Positions 1 to 6,599 of a stretch of 64,000 nucleotides of DNA are shown in pieces. The notes beneath the pieces are model-generated. The model searched no databases. It was not told the origin of the DNA and saw nothing but the letters and a program-made list of their open reading frames with translations. Within the stretch, counting starts at the first letter, position 1; every line of letters begins with the position of its first letter. The stretch spans positions 9,543,603 through 9,607,602 of the forward strand of contig OZ023210.1 in the NCBI GenBank assembly GCA_963995525.1, given 5' to 3'. The stretch is from Escarpia spicata. Its lineage: Eukaryota > Annelida > Polychaeta > Sabellida > Siboglinidae. The position numbers were made by a program, and so were the translations under genes.

Positions 1-420
1 ATCGAATACGCGGCAATCGTTTGCTACCAGATCAGTGCCGAAACCTTTTACGAAATCCTTCATGACAAGTCCACGACATCGAAACATGAGATAAGCAACA
101 CAGTATTGTCAACAAACGTTAGACACTGCACTCTGCAGTCTCTTAGAATTATGAGTCCACGTTACACAATGTTTATTCAAGAAGCGGCAAAACTCGACGT
201 GCTGCGGCGGCAGGCCGTACGAGCAGAAGTATTCGCCGCAACCGTTGGCGTCTACGTAGATCGCTATCCAATGTTCACCGGGTTTACCCGCGTCGTGTGT
301 GTTGCACACGAAGGCGACGGGGTAAGCGTCTATCCGGAGTTCGAGGAGTACGTCTTTGGGTACGATTCCGCGCATGACGACACGGGCGTGCGTATCGCGG
401 GTGAGTAGGCGGTTTCCATC
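1..420 (-). pseudogene. Polinton/adenovirus-type maturation protease, partial and broken
   Basis: Cysteine protease of the adenain (C5) type, which in this family cleaves capsid and core precursors during virion assembly. It runs off the left edge, so the C-terminus is not visible. Seen: GEHWIAIY with the catalytic His at codon 271-273, a YFCSYG block, then the loop with the catalytic Cys codon at 112-114. Two defects are visible. An in-frame TGA at 109-111 follows the Cys codon directly, where the family has Gly, and the same frame stays open beyond it to the edge. The YF-x-SYG position, usually acidic in relatives, is Cys (223-225). The start is unclear: the frame is open up to about 420, where it meets the capsid stop, and the first in-frame ATG (373-375) is probably too far inside the domain. 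The family call is firm from motifs and gene order. This copy is very likely inactive. Confidence 0.85.
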
Positions 421-1738
421 AGTTGTCGTAGATGACGTTACGACTCCTGTCGATCTCCAGCACCTTCTCGAATTCGGCGTAAGCGACGACGCTCACAGTG
501 GTTGCCAGCGTGTCGCGGAAATGAACCTCGATGCGCACGTTGCCCTTATGTACCAGATGGAAGCAGCAGTCGTCGCACGCATCGGGGGTGAGGTCCACGG
601 CGAAGAAGGTGTAGCCGTGTCGGAAGTCGTAGCGAGTCAAGCCGTTGCCTTCGTCCTGCCACGCCTTACCCGTCGAGGTGAACAGGTTATGGTAGCACCT
701 GACAAAGAGGTCGTTGTCGAAGTCGGGCTGGAAAGGTTTGGCGTGTATCTGTCGTCCGTCGACGTACACGGCGAAGAAGTTGATGTGGTTGTTTTTAGCG
801 CGAAAGGGATTTCTGTCGTAGCGTCCGTTGTAGGCGTCGTTATCGATTCAGCACAGCACGAGACGTTTCGGAAGAACACCAAGAAAGAGGTTCTCGTGCG
901 TGTGTGAGCGGGTATCTGTGGGAATGGAGTAGACCTTGCATTCGACGGGTCGCAGCGGATACTTGGCGGTGACCTTTTCGAGGGCTTTGATGTGCGCCAT
1001 ATGCACGCTTGGGTTCAGGGTGACTTTCCTGACGAACAGTGTAGCGTTGACGATCTGTATCTTGTAGCCGGGGTTGCCTCCGCCGGCTATGAGTGCGAAC
1101 GCATCCTTGTTGCGCACCAGACGTATCTTGACCTCGACACCGTTGACGAGGAGTTTATCCTGATGGAAGAGATCGACGTGGAGACGACCCATCATGTCGA
1201 CCACGCGACTCTGGGCGATCATGTTGCGTTTGGCGACGAACCCCGCGTTGGCTGCCGAATCGGCGCCGTCAATGACGACGACGTCCATACGATCAGCCGT
1301 GTCCTTGTGCCACATCTGACTCGTCAGGTGCGTCTCCTTGGCATCGTTGCCGTAACTGAACAGCGTCTCTATGTAGGCGCGGTACGGGTACGTGTTGGTC
1401 GAGGGAGTCACGAGCGTTCCGTTCAGATAGACGTCAACCTGACTGAACAGTGAATGGAGCCAGTTATTCACGGGAGCGACGGGATCGGCGGCGTCGAGAT
1501 CGGTTCCGTCGGCATGCGTCACCTTCGCCTGAACGTGTAGCGTCGTGCTAGCGAGATCCTGGTAATCGTCTCCCGAACCAGGTACGACGAATTCGATCGG
1601 ACCACCCGAGTCGAGCGAGGACATCGGTTGGTAGTGGACCGTGCGACTGTCGATGACGCTGGTCTGAGTCGGAGGCACGGTGAAGACATCGAGTTCGCTC
1701 TTGAGTCCCTCGCATGATAGTTTATGAACGAACGCCAT
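419..1738 (-). pseudogene. major capsid protein (double jelly-roll, hexon-like) with an in-frame TGA
   Basis: Major capsid protein of Maverick/Polinton elements, the double jelly-roll subunit that forms the trimeric capsomers of the icosahedral shell. The preferred start is the ATG at 1736-1738 (MAFVHKLSCEG) rather than the ATG 21 bases upstream, because relatives begin this way and it overlaps the preceding core-protein gene by only 17 bases. The frame has 440 codons and is interrupted once, by TGA at 848-850 (about codon 297). It resumes in the same frame with IDNDAYNGRYDRNPF and FFAVYVDGRQIHAKPF, both conserved in the second jelly roll, and ends at 419. There is no indel, only the stop. 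A short readthrough or recoded product cannot be excluded, but with the other breaks in this element a nonsense mutation is simplest. Confidence 0.85.
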
Positions 1739-2135
1739 TGTCGAATATATCCGGTTCACGACGTGCCCTCGGTCTCTGCTGCTTCCTTCGACGTCTCGCG
1801 GGTGTACTGACTCGTTTCGCGGCGGGTGTGCGTCTTATACGCTTATGCACACCAGGGGTCAAGAGGTCGCTTATCATTTCTCTACCTGCAGCGGTGGCGC
1901 GACGTTTGGCGGCCGTTCTGGTGTTCTGCCCCGCCAGGACGTCGTCGGCTATGCGTGCGCCGGTCGACAGAGCTCTCTTTCCCAACGCCACGGCGCCTCT
2001 CTTGACGAGTGGCATGACGCTACGCAGTAGACCTCCGAATAGACTTCCCAGTCCGTGTCCTCGTTGGTATCGGGCACCCGCGAAATAAGGAAGCGCACCA
2101 CCCGCTTGACGAGCGTAGTAATCGTTGTAATTCAT
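1722..2135 (-). CDS. pVI/pX-like basic core protein
   Basis: A 137-residue protein in the position usually held by the adenovirus pVI/pX-like gene of Polintons and adintoviruses, between the penton and major capsid genes. Residues 1-28 are Tyr/Gly-rich. Residues 29-69 form a Gly/Ala-rich amphipathic stretch (GLGSLFGGLLRSVMPLVKRG) like the membrane-active segment of pVI. Residues 73-127 are strongly basic, with an Arg/Lys tract (ARRRRKQQRPRARR) suited to binding packaged DNA. It starts at an ATG 6 bases past the penton stop and overlaps the capsid gene by 17 bases. By analogy it condenses the genome or helps membrane escape; that role is inferred. The reading frame is intact. Confidence 0.75.
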   Translation of the reverse strand: MNYNDYYARQAGGALPYFAGARYQRGHGLGSLFGGLLRSVMPLVKRGAVALGKRALSTGARIADDVLAGQNTRTAAKRRATAAGREMISDLLTPGVHKRIRRTPAAKRVSTPARRRRKQQRPRARREPDIFDNGVRS

Positions 2136-2141
2136 CTCTCT

Positions 2142-2954
2142 CTAGAACAGTGCCGTCAGTTGCCGTTGGAAATGAAGTGTCACTGTCACCTTGCCGACCT
2201 CAAATGGCACGCGTTGTCCCGTGTCGTCTCTTATATCTATCTCGATCGTACCAAACTCTTTGCAGAGCACGGGTACGTAGTGAGTCTTGTCGAAGGTCTT
2301 CGACACGACGTCGCCATGGCGACCGCTCACCGAAACGATGCGCAGCAGCGGTACGAGACTGTCACCGACAACTCGCGGTTCCACGACATCCGTGTAGATG
2401 TAGAGCGATGCTCGTTCCATGGTGACCACGGTGTCGCCTTCCACGATACGTACCTTGTACTCGGGAGTCACGGGATCCTGTGGGAGAGACGCCAGCGTAG
2501 AGATACGAAAGCCGAGAAGGGTGGTCAGCATAGCGGCACGGAAGACGGTATTCGGTGCCATGTGCACAGTTACCTTACGCGTGATGATGCTGTAGCTCAG
2601 TTTCACCTGTCCCTCTCCCGCCACGCGACGTAGAGCAGCGTTAATGGCGAGGATCAGTGACCACGGATCTTTATAGTGTCCGGTCCCGATTCGGATAATC
2701 TTCGTGTGCATGGACCACGGGTTCCCCTCCTCCTTGTCTTCGTCTATCGGTAGCGTTACAGAGAACCCCGCGTCGTCGTCTACGACGTTGTACCAACTGT
2801 GTGGGTACTGTACCTCCACCAGTCCGCACTCCCATTGTCCCAGTAGTAGGCTACGTTTCGGTAGCGTCGTGACGTAGTGGGTCAGCGTGTTGTCAGGGTG
2901 CGTGTCCATGGAAGCATTGCTGGGCAACGTGAGATAGAAATCACTCGTCGCCAT
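2142..2954 (-). CDS. penton-type minor capsid protein (single jelly-roll)
   Basis: Intact 270-residue protein matching the minor capsid (penton) protein of Mavericks/Polintons in size, gene order and sequence character. It begins MATSDFYLTLPSNASMD and has the family's early 'LxGxWECGLVEVQYPHSW' block (residues about 38-55), followed by beta-rich segments consistent with one jelly roll. In relatives, pentamers of this protein fill the icosahedral vertices. The start ATG overlaps the end of the upstream membrane-protein gene by 14 bases, and the stop lies 6 bases before the core-protein start, so the late genes are tightly packed. No disabling change is visible. Confidence 0.8.
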   Translation of the reverse strand: MATSDFYLTLPSNASMDTHPDNTLTHYVTTLPKRSLLLGQWECGLVEVQYPHSWYNVVDDDAGFSVTLPIDEDKEEGNPWSMHTKIIRIGTGHYKDPWSLILAINAALRRVAGEGQVKLSYSIITRKVTVHMAPNTVFRAAMLTTLLGFRISTLASLPQDPVTPEYKVRIVEGDTVVTMERASLYIYTDVVEPRVVGDSLVPLLRIVSVSGRHGDVVSKTFDKTHYVPVLCKEFGTIEIDIRDDTGQRVPFEVGKVTVTLHFQRQLTALF

Positions 2955-3246
2955 GTTGTTTCAACGTCGGACTGGGTAGCAGGTAACCCAACGAACTACT
3001 CAACAGGGCCGTCCAAAGAGTCGGATTGGCGTGGTGGCCGAACGTCAGGTTGTAGATGCTGACCAAGATGACCGTGTACAAGACGACGACTTGACACAGA
3101 AAGACTATCTCCTCTTTGGGACACGCGGTGCCGAATATATGCCACGGAGTCCTCTCTTTCTTTATTGGTGGTGGCGGAGTGGCGTCGACGTCGTCTTCTT
3201 CTTCTTCGTCACTAACGGTGATCCGTGATGTCGTCTCGTCTGCCAT
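2941..3246 (-). CDS. conserved Polinton one-pass membrane protein
   Basis: A 101-residue protein with an acidic, Pro-rich N-terminus (DEEEEDD at 13-19, PPPP at 24-27), a conserved-looking TPWHIFG segment (33-39) and one hydrophobic segment (about 47-68, IVFLCQVVVLYTVILVSIY). The C-terminus reads LWTALLSSSLGYLLPSP, a pattern recurring in Polinton proteins at this place in the gene order. A membrane protein of the virion or of assembly is a reasonable inference; no biochemical function is known to me. The ATG at 3244-3246 is the first in frame. Confidence 0.6.
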   Translation of the reverse strand: MADETTSRITVSDEEEEDDVDATPPPPIKKERTPWHIFGTACPKEEIVFLCQVVVLYTVILVSIYNLTFGHHANPTLWTALLSSSLGYLLPSPTLKQHGDE

Positions 3247-3279
3247 GCGTGGACGACTGACATCGCGACGGGCGCGTGA

Positions 3280-4350
3280 CTAGTCTTTATAGCCGACGAG
3301 GGCCTTGGCGTCGACCCAGCTGTTGAATTTCGAAGGGTATCCGAACCATTTCACCAACACCTCCCGTAGCCTGCCTACCTTGCGGCGCTGTACTATCGAT
3401 TCCACGCGGTACAGTTTATCGGCCGGAACCGTCACCTTCTGCAACTCCGGCTCGTAGAAGGTACCGTCCAGTATCTCTCCGAGATCGTCCGTTAGACGAT
3501 AGACGGGCGGATCGGACGGATGCACCTCGCGTATCGTGAAAAGTTCCTCTGTCCAATTCACCGTGTAGCCTTTGTCGAATCGTCTCTTGACCTTGCTGAT
3601 ACGCACGCGATCCCCCACGTGGTACTTGGGTACGCCCTTACCGTGATGACCGCCGTACAGGTGCTGCCACACCTCTTCCTGATTAGTCGCATCCACCTGC
3701 GACGGAGGCATCCCGATACTGCGATGGGGCGTGTCGTTGTACGTGCGCACCAGATCCGGAAGGATATCGATGTATCGCCACGATTCTTTGTGTGTCAGGT
3801 ATCGCCACAGCCGCGTCATTAGCGTGCGATTGAAGCGTTCCACGATGCTCGCCTTGGTCTCCTCGTTGCAGGTGGAGAAGTGTTGGATGCCGTACCTGTC
3901 CAATACACCCCGAACGCTACGGTTATAGAATTCCAGACCTCTAACGGTCTGCAAAAACAACGGCTGAATGTCGGTGAAGAGTCCGTTTAGCGCCTTCGAC
4001 ACACACGTCGCCGACTTGTTCTTCAGCGGAACGCATCGGGCGACTTTCGAGAAGACGTCGATCACTGTGAGCAGGAACGTCGTACCGTCGTTTTCTTTTT
4101 TCAGACTGGCCACGTCGACGAGATCGGCTTGCCACTGTTGATCCCGTCCTCCGACGACCGTGCGTCGTCGCTTGAAACGAACTCTGACCGGTTTGTGTAG
4201 GGTATAGGCGTTCTGTTCCGATAGCCATTGTTCGACGATCTTTCTCGGTACGCGTGGTACGTCTCGTCGCAAAGACGCGATTCCCCCGTAACTTCCCACC
4301 TTGGCGGGGTCGAAGTAGACGTCCTCCATCTGTTTCCGTCGTCGCACCAT
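3280..4350 (-). CDS. retroviral-type (rve) integrase with chromodomain, catalytic Asp lost
   Basis: Integrase that inserts the linear element DNA into host chromosomes. From the ATG at 4348-4350 the protein has 356 residues: a basic N-terminus, the conserved YFDPAKVGSYGGIASL block, an RNase H-fold core with the first catalytic Asp in WQADLVDV (D76) and the Glu in KASIVERFNRTL (E171), then a chromodomain at about 313-352 (LYRVESIVQRRKVGRL and VKWFGYPSKFNSWVD). The second catalytic Asp, expected in LQT-D-RG-x-EF, is Val136 (GTT at 3943-3945; one base from an Asp codon). The frame is open but the protein should not catalyse strand transfer. The longer frame up to 4383 starts with GTG and is not preferred. 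The chromodomain suggests chromatin-guided targeting. Confidence 0.9.
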   Translation of the reverse strand: MVRRRKQMEDVYFDPAKVGSYGGIASLRRDVPRVPRKIVEQWLSEQNAYTLHKPVRVRFKRRRTVVGGRDQQWQADLVDVASLKKENDGTTFLLTVIDVFSKVARCVPLKNKSATCVSKALNGLFTDIQPLFLQTVRGLEFYNRSVRGVLDRYGIQHFSTCNEETKASIVERFNRTLMTRLWRYLTHKESWRYIDILPDLVRTYNDTPHRSIGMPPSQVDATNQEEVWQHLYGGHHGKGVPKYHVGDRVRISKVKRRFDKGYTVNWTEELFTIREVHPSDPPVYRLTDDLGEILDGTFYEPELQKVTVPADKLYRVESIVQRRKVGRLREVLVKWFGYPSKFNSWVDAKALVGYKD

Positions 4351-4451
4351 GATCGTATGATATAATCCACGATAATACCGCACACGATGGGAAGTCCGGC
4401 GTAAGCGACACCGGTATACAAACGACGTAGACTATCCTGTGAATCGCACAT
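4101..4451 (-). CDS. possible small membrane protein overlapping the integrase start
   Basis: An ATG-initiated frame begins 32 bases past the stop of the preceding gene. Its first 33 residues (MCDSQDSLRRLYTGVAYAGL then PIVCGIIVDYI) look like a short membrane segment. From about residue 34 on, the frame overlaps the integrase in another phase and looks like a shadow. A short peptide could have existed here and lost its stop, or the whole frame could be chance. No family is recognised. Confidence 0.25.
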   Translation of the reverse strand: MCDSQDSLRRLYTGVAYAGLPIVCGIIVDYIIRSWCDDGNRWRTSTSTPPRWEVTGESRLCDETYHAYRERSSNNGYRNRTPIPYTNRSEFVSSDDARSSEDGINSGKPISSTWPV

Positions 4452-4482
4452 TATGTCAGTGAATCGAAACGGTGCGCCTCTT

Positions 4483-5277
4483 TTATTCGAGATCCTCCCA
4501 TCCCTTACTAGTCGAGGCCGGTGGCGTAAGTAGAGTGGACGGGCTCATTCGAGGTCGCCTCCTCGCGAGGGGTGTCCACAGCAGCGTTCGACGCGCTCTA
4601 GTGAGCGAACGTGTACCCGCTGCCGCTACGGCACTCGTCCTTTGTTCCTGTTGAATGGCCAGTCTCCTGACCTCGTTACTCACCACCTCCATGGGTAGAT
4701 TCATGGCGCCGAGTTGACGCGCAAACACCTGCCACCCCGTTGGAGTGCCAACGGTCTTGCGCTGACGCAACAGATCGTTCACGAGGTCCACCACGTTACT
4801 TCCGGGTACCGCTACGCCTTTGTGCATGAGCTCTCCGCGCGCATTCCACGCGACGTCTCGTTTCAGACGTTCCATCAGTAGTCTGGCTTTGGTCCGCAGC
4901 GCCTTGGGAACGCTGTCGACGACGTCCGCTTCCATACCTGCCGCCACCGCCGCTTCCATACCTGTTTCCCCCGCCTCTGGCGGTGTGGGGTCCGTATTGG
5001 TCACCGCCGCCGCCGCCGCCGCTGTGACCACCGGGGACGTGTCCTTGTTGATTGTCATCACGCGCACCGGTTCGCGCACGCGTCGATCGGCCAACGCGTT
5101 GTAGCGTTGCAACACTTGATTATACATGACGACCTTGTCACCGTCGGCGAGATCTTGTCTGTCGAGTATGACTTTCATCTCGTCGTCGAGCACCTGTACT
5201 TTGTGTCCTAGGGTATCCGTCGGTGCCGGTGCGCGTAGACTATCCAACTGTCGCGGGTAGAAAGACCGCACCGGCCA
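4483..5277 (-). CDS. conserved Polinton structural-type protein, start unresolved
   Basis: A protein in the gene order between ATPase and integrase that recurs in animal Polintons; function unknown. Two conserved blocks are visible. An N-terminal one contains VQVLDDEMKVILDRQDL and KVVMYNQVLQRY. A C-terminal helical one contains KARLLMERLKRDV, then PGSNVVDLVNDLLRQRKTV, then GWQVFARQLGAMN. Between them is an Ala/Thr/Pro-rich linker with an Ala run. The frame is open upstream to 5415, but homology-like sequence begins only near 5277 (FYPRQLDSL). No ATG lies between there and 5178, and the upstream gene ends at 5240 in another phase. The start codon has probably been lost, or an indel near 5240-5280 separates the genes. 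Confidence 0.55.
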   Translation of the reverse strand, partial: WPVRSFYPRQLDSLRAPAPTDTLGHKVQVLDDEMKVILDRQDLADGDKVVMYNQVLQRYNALADRRVREPVRVMTINKDTSPVVTAAAAAAVTNTDPTPPEAGETGMEAAVAAGMEADVVDSVPKALRTKARLLMERLKRDVAWNARGELMHKGVAVPGSNVVDLVNDLLRQRKTVGTPTGWQVFARQLGAMNLPMEVVSNEVRRLAIQQEQRTSAVAAAGTRSLTRARRTLLWTPLARRRPRMSPSTLLTPPASTSKGWEDLE

Positions 5278-5599
5278 AAGGTGCCAGCAGCGCCGACAGG
5301 AAACCACCGGTCTGTCCTCCACCGCCCTGGTTGTTACCCCGTAGCAAGATGCGACGTCTCCTCGCTGCCGGTGCGTCTCTCTGGGCCAAAGCGCGTAGGT
5401 TTGTTTTGTACACACTTAGAGCACGTCTCTCGGCGTCGGTCAAGGGCAAGTTCTTCCTCAGTATGTTGTAGGCACACTCGGCTAGTGCACACAACAGATC
5501 GGCGTCGGCGTTTCTGATGATGGCTCGTCTCAATTTCGTGCTCTTGTACCTGTTCAGCGTCTGTATGCAGAGGAGGTGTTTCTTCACGAGTTCGGACAT
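5240..5599 (-). CDS. conserved small basic Polinton protein
   Basis: A 119-residue frame with an ATG start. It is helical in character, with the block RRAIIRNADADLLCALAECA followed by YNILRKNLPLTDAERRAL and a basic stretch RRRRILLRG. It ends in a Gly-rich then hydrophobic tail (GGFLSALLAPLAGAV). This arrangement, with the 'NAD-LxxAxxECAxNIL' pattern and 'GGFLxxLLxPL' tail, is common in Polinton gene sets just upstream of the LDDEM-type protein. Function is unknown; a minor virion or scaffold role is a guess. The last eight residues may be out of phase if the indel suspected near 5240-5280 is real. Confidence 0.55.
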   Translation of the reverse strand: MSELVKKHLLCIQTLNRYKSTKLRRAIIRNADADLLCALAECAYNILRKNLPLTDAERRALSVYKTNLRALAQRDAPAARRRRILLRGNNQGGGGQTGGFLSALLAPLAGAVFLPATVG

Positions 5600-5656
5600 G
5601 CTGTTGTCTTCACGACCATACTGCGACTGAAGGGACGAGGCGTGCGCGCGGACGTC

Positions 5657-6274
5657 TTATACTTTGGGTTGGTACACGTACTGGACACCGTCGTCCGGAA
5701 GGACACCCATGCGCAGACGCATGTCGTCGGGCGTGTCCTGTTTCAGATCGACGAGGAGATAACCGTACGGGGGCGCCGTGGCGTCTCGGAACGCTTCCTG
5801 TACAAACTTCAGGCGTCCCGGATACATCTGTCGCGCCAAGTGTCCGATCTGTGACGCGTCGCGAGGATTCTTGAAGACTACCATGTAGTGTGCGTTCAGA
5901 CTGATCGTGCGACTCTCCTTGTTCTTCGGAAACAGGTTCTGCACGAGATACAGTACGGACATGTTCTGGTGATGACTCTTTTTCGTGAACAAGGTCGTGA
6001 ACCGTTCGTCCGTTTCCGCCATCAGATCGTCGATGACCACGAGGTTACGCGTCGATGCATCGAACGCACCGCTCGGCAAGCCTTCCTCGAAGCGTACCAG
6101 GTCGTTGTCGACGTAGGCACTCTGCCATACACCGTAACACCACGTGATCTTCTCTGGAGGCGGATCGATAATCGTCGCGGCCTGACGTAGCAGACGCATC
6201 ACGAACGTGCTCTTACCGCATCCCGTCGGACCCGCGACGATACAGGTGAAGGGGTGTTTCCATCGCGTGTCCAT
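5657..6274 (-). CDS. genome-packaging ATPase (FtsK/HerA type, A32-like)
   Basis: Intact 205-residue ATPase that drives DNA into the capsid in Polintons and related viruses. Walker A is GPTGCGKST (15-23). Walker B is LVVIDDL (77-83) with the acidic pair at 81-82. A conserved VQNLFP sensor segment (110-115) and the HYMVVFKNPRD segment follow. The ATG at 6272-6274 directly follows the stop of a 58-residue membrane peptide (stop 6275-6277), so the two are probably on one transcript. Length and motif spacing match the family. No damage is seen. Confidence 0.9.
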   Translation of the reverse strand: MDTRWKHPFTCIVAGPTGCGKSTFVMRLLRQAATIIDPPPEKITWCYGVWQSAYVDNDLVRFEEGLPSGAFDASTRNLVVIDDLMAETDERFTTLFTKKSHHQNMSVLYLVQNLFPKNKESRTISLNAHYMVVFKNPRDASQIGHLARQMYPGRLKFVQEAFRDATAPPYGYLLVDLKQDTPDDMRLRMGVLPDDGVQYVYQPKV

Positions 6275-6451
6275 CTAGTAGTCGCTGGTGGCGTTCGACA
6301 ATGTTGCGTTGTCCGCTGTGCTGTTAGATACGACAACACCTCCGCCACACCAACGAAGGAAGGGATCGCGGAACAAGACGTACAAGACGTACAGGTACAG
6401 ACCGAGTATTCCCACTAGTGCTACAGCTACGACCGTTCCCGTCCGTGACAT
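6275..6451 (-). CDS. 58-residue single-span membrane peptide
   Basis: A small minus-strand frame from the ATG at 6449-6451 to the TAG at 6275-6277, abutting the ATPase start. It begins MSRTGTVVAVALVGILGLYL, whose hydrophobic part continues to about residue 27. Then comes RDPFLRW and a polar C-terminus with two possible N-glycosylation sequons (SNST, SNAT). It resembles a type III or signal-anchored membrane peptide. No family recognised. Tight packing against the ATPase and the clean hydrophobic profile argue that it is real. Confidence 0.55.
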   Translation of the reverse strand: MSRTGTVVAVALVGILGLYLYVLYVLFRDPFLRWCGGGVVVSNSTADNATLSNATSDY

Positions 6452-6524
6452 GCTGCGCTATGACTATCGATTGCGTGGCATCTGTCTAAATAGTGTTTTT
6501 CGTGTGTCTCCACCTACTAACCGC

Positions 6525-6576
6525 GTGACAGCTAGAGGCGCCTATAACCCCAACTGACGTAGGGGCGCATTTCCTC
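6525..6576 (-). promoter_or_regulatory. repeated intergenic element, copy 1
   Basis: The core 6538-6576 reads GGCGCCTATAACCCCAACT then GACGTAGGGGCGCATTTCCTC on the plus strand. It is nearly identical to 11263-11304, and GTGACAG precedes both cores. In both cases it sits just past the stop codon of a minus-strand gene and before the next minus-strand start. Read on the minus strand it contains GGGTTATAGGCGCC, a possible TATA-like box. CCCC/GGGG arms could also fold. It is either a late-type promoter or a 3'-end signal. Confidence 0.5.
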
Positions 6577-6599
6577 ATCGTGTCAGCAGTGGTTCGGTG

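Noticed and set aside
109..850. TGA read as an amino acid in the viral element
   Set aside because: The protease position needs Gly after the Cys, other genes use ordinary stops including TGA, and independent decay (frameshift, Asp to Val, TAG) is present.
992..1453. 153-codon plus-strand frame opposite the capsid gene
   Set aside because: Antisense shadow of the major capsid protein, with no independent support.
6288..6557. 89-codon plus-strand frame
   Set aside because: The minus strand here holds a better-supported 58-residue membrane peptide abutting the ATPase.
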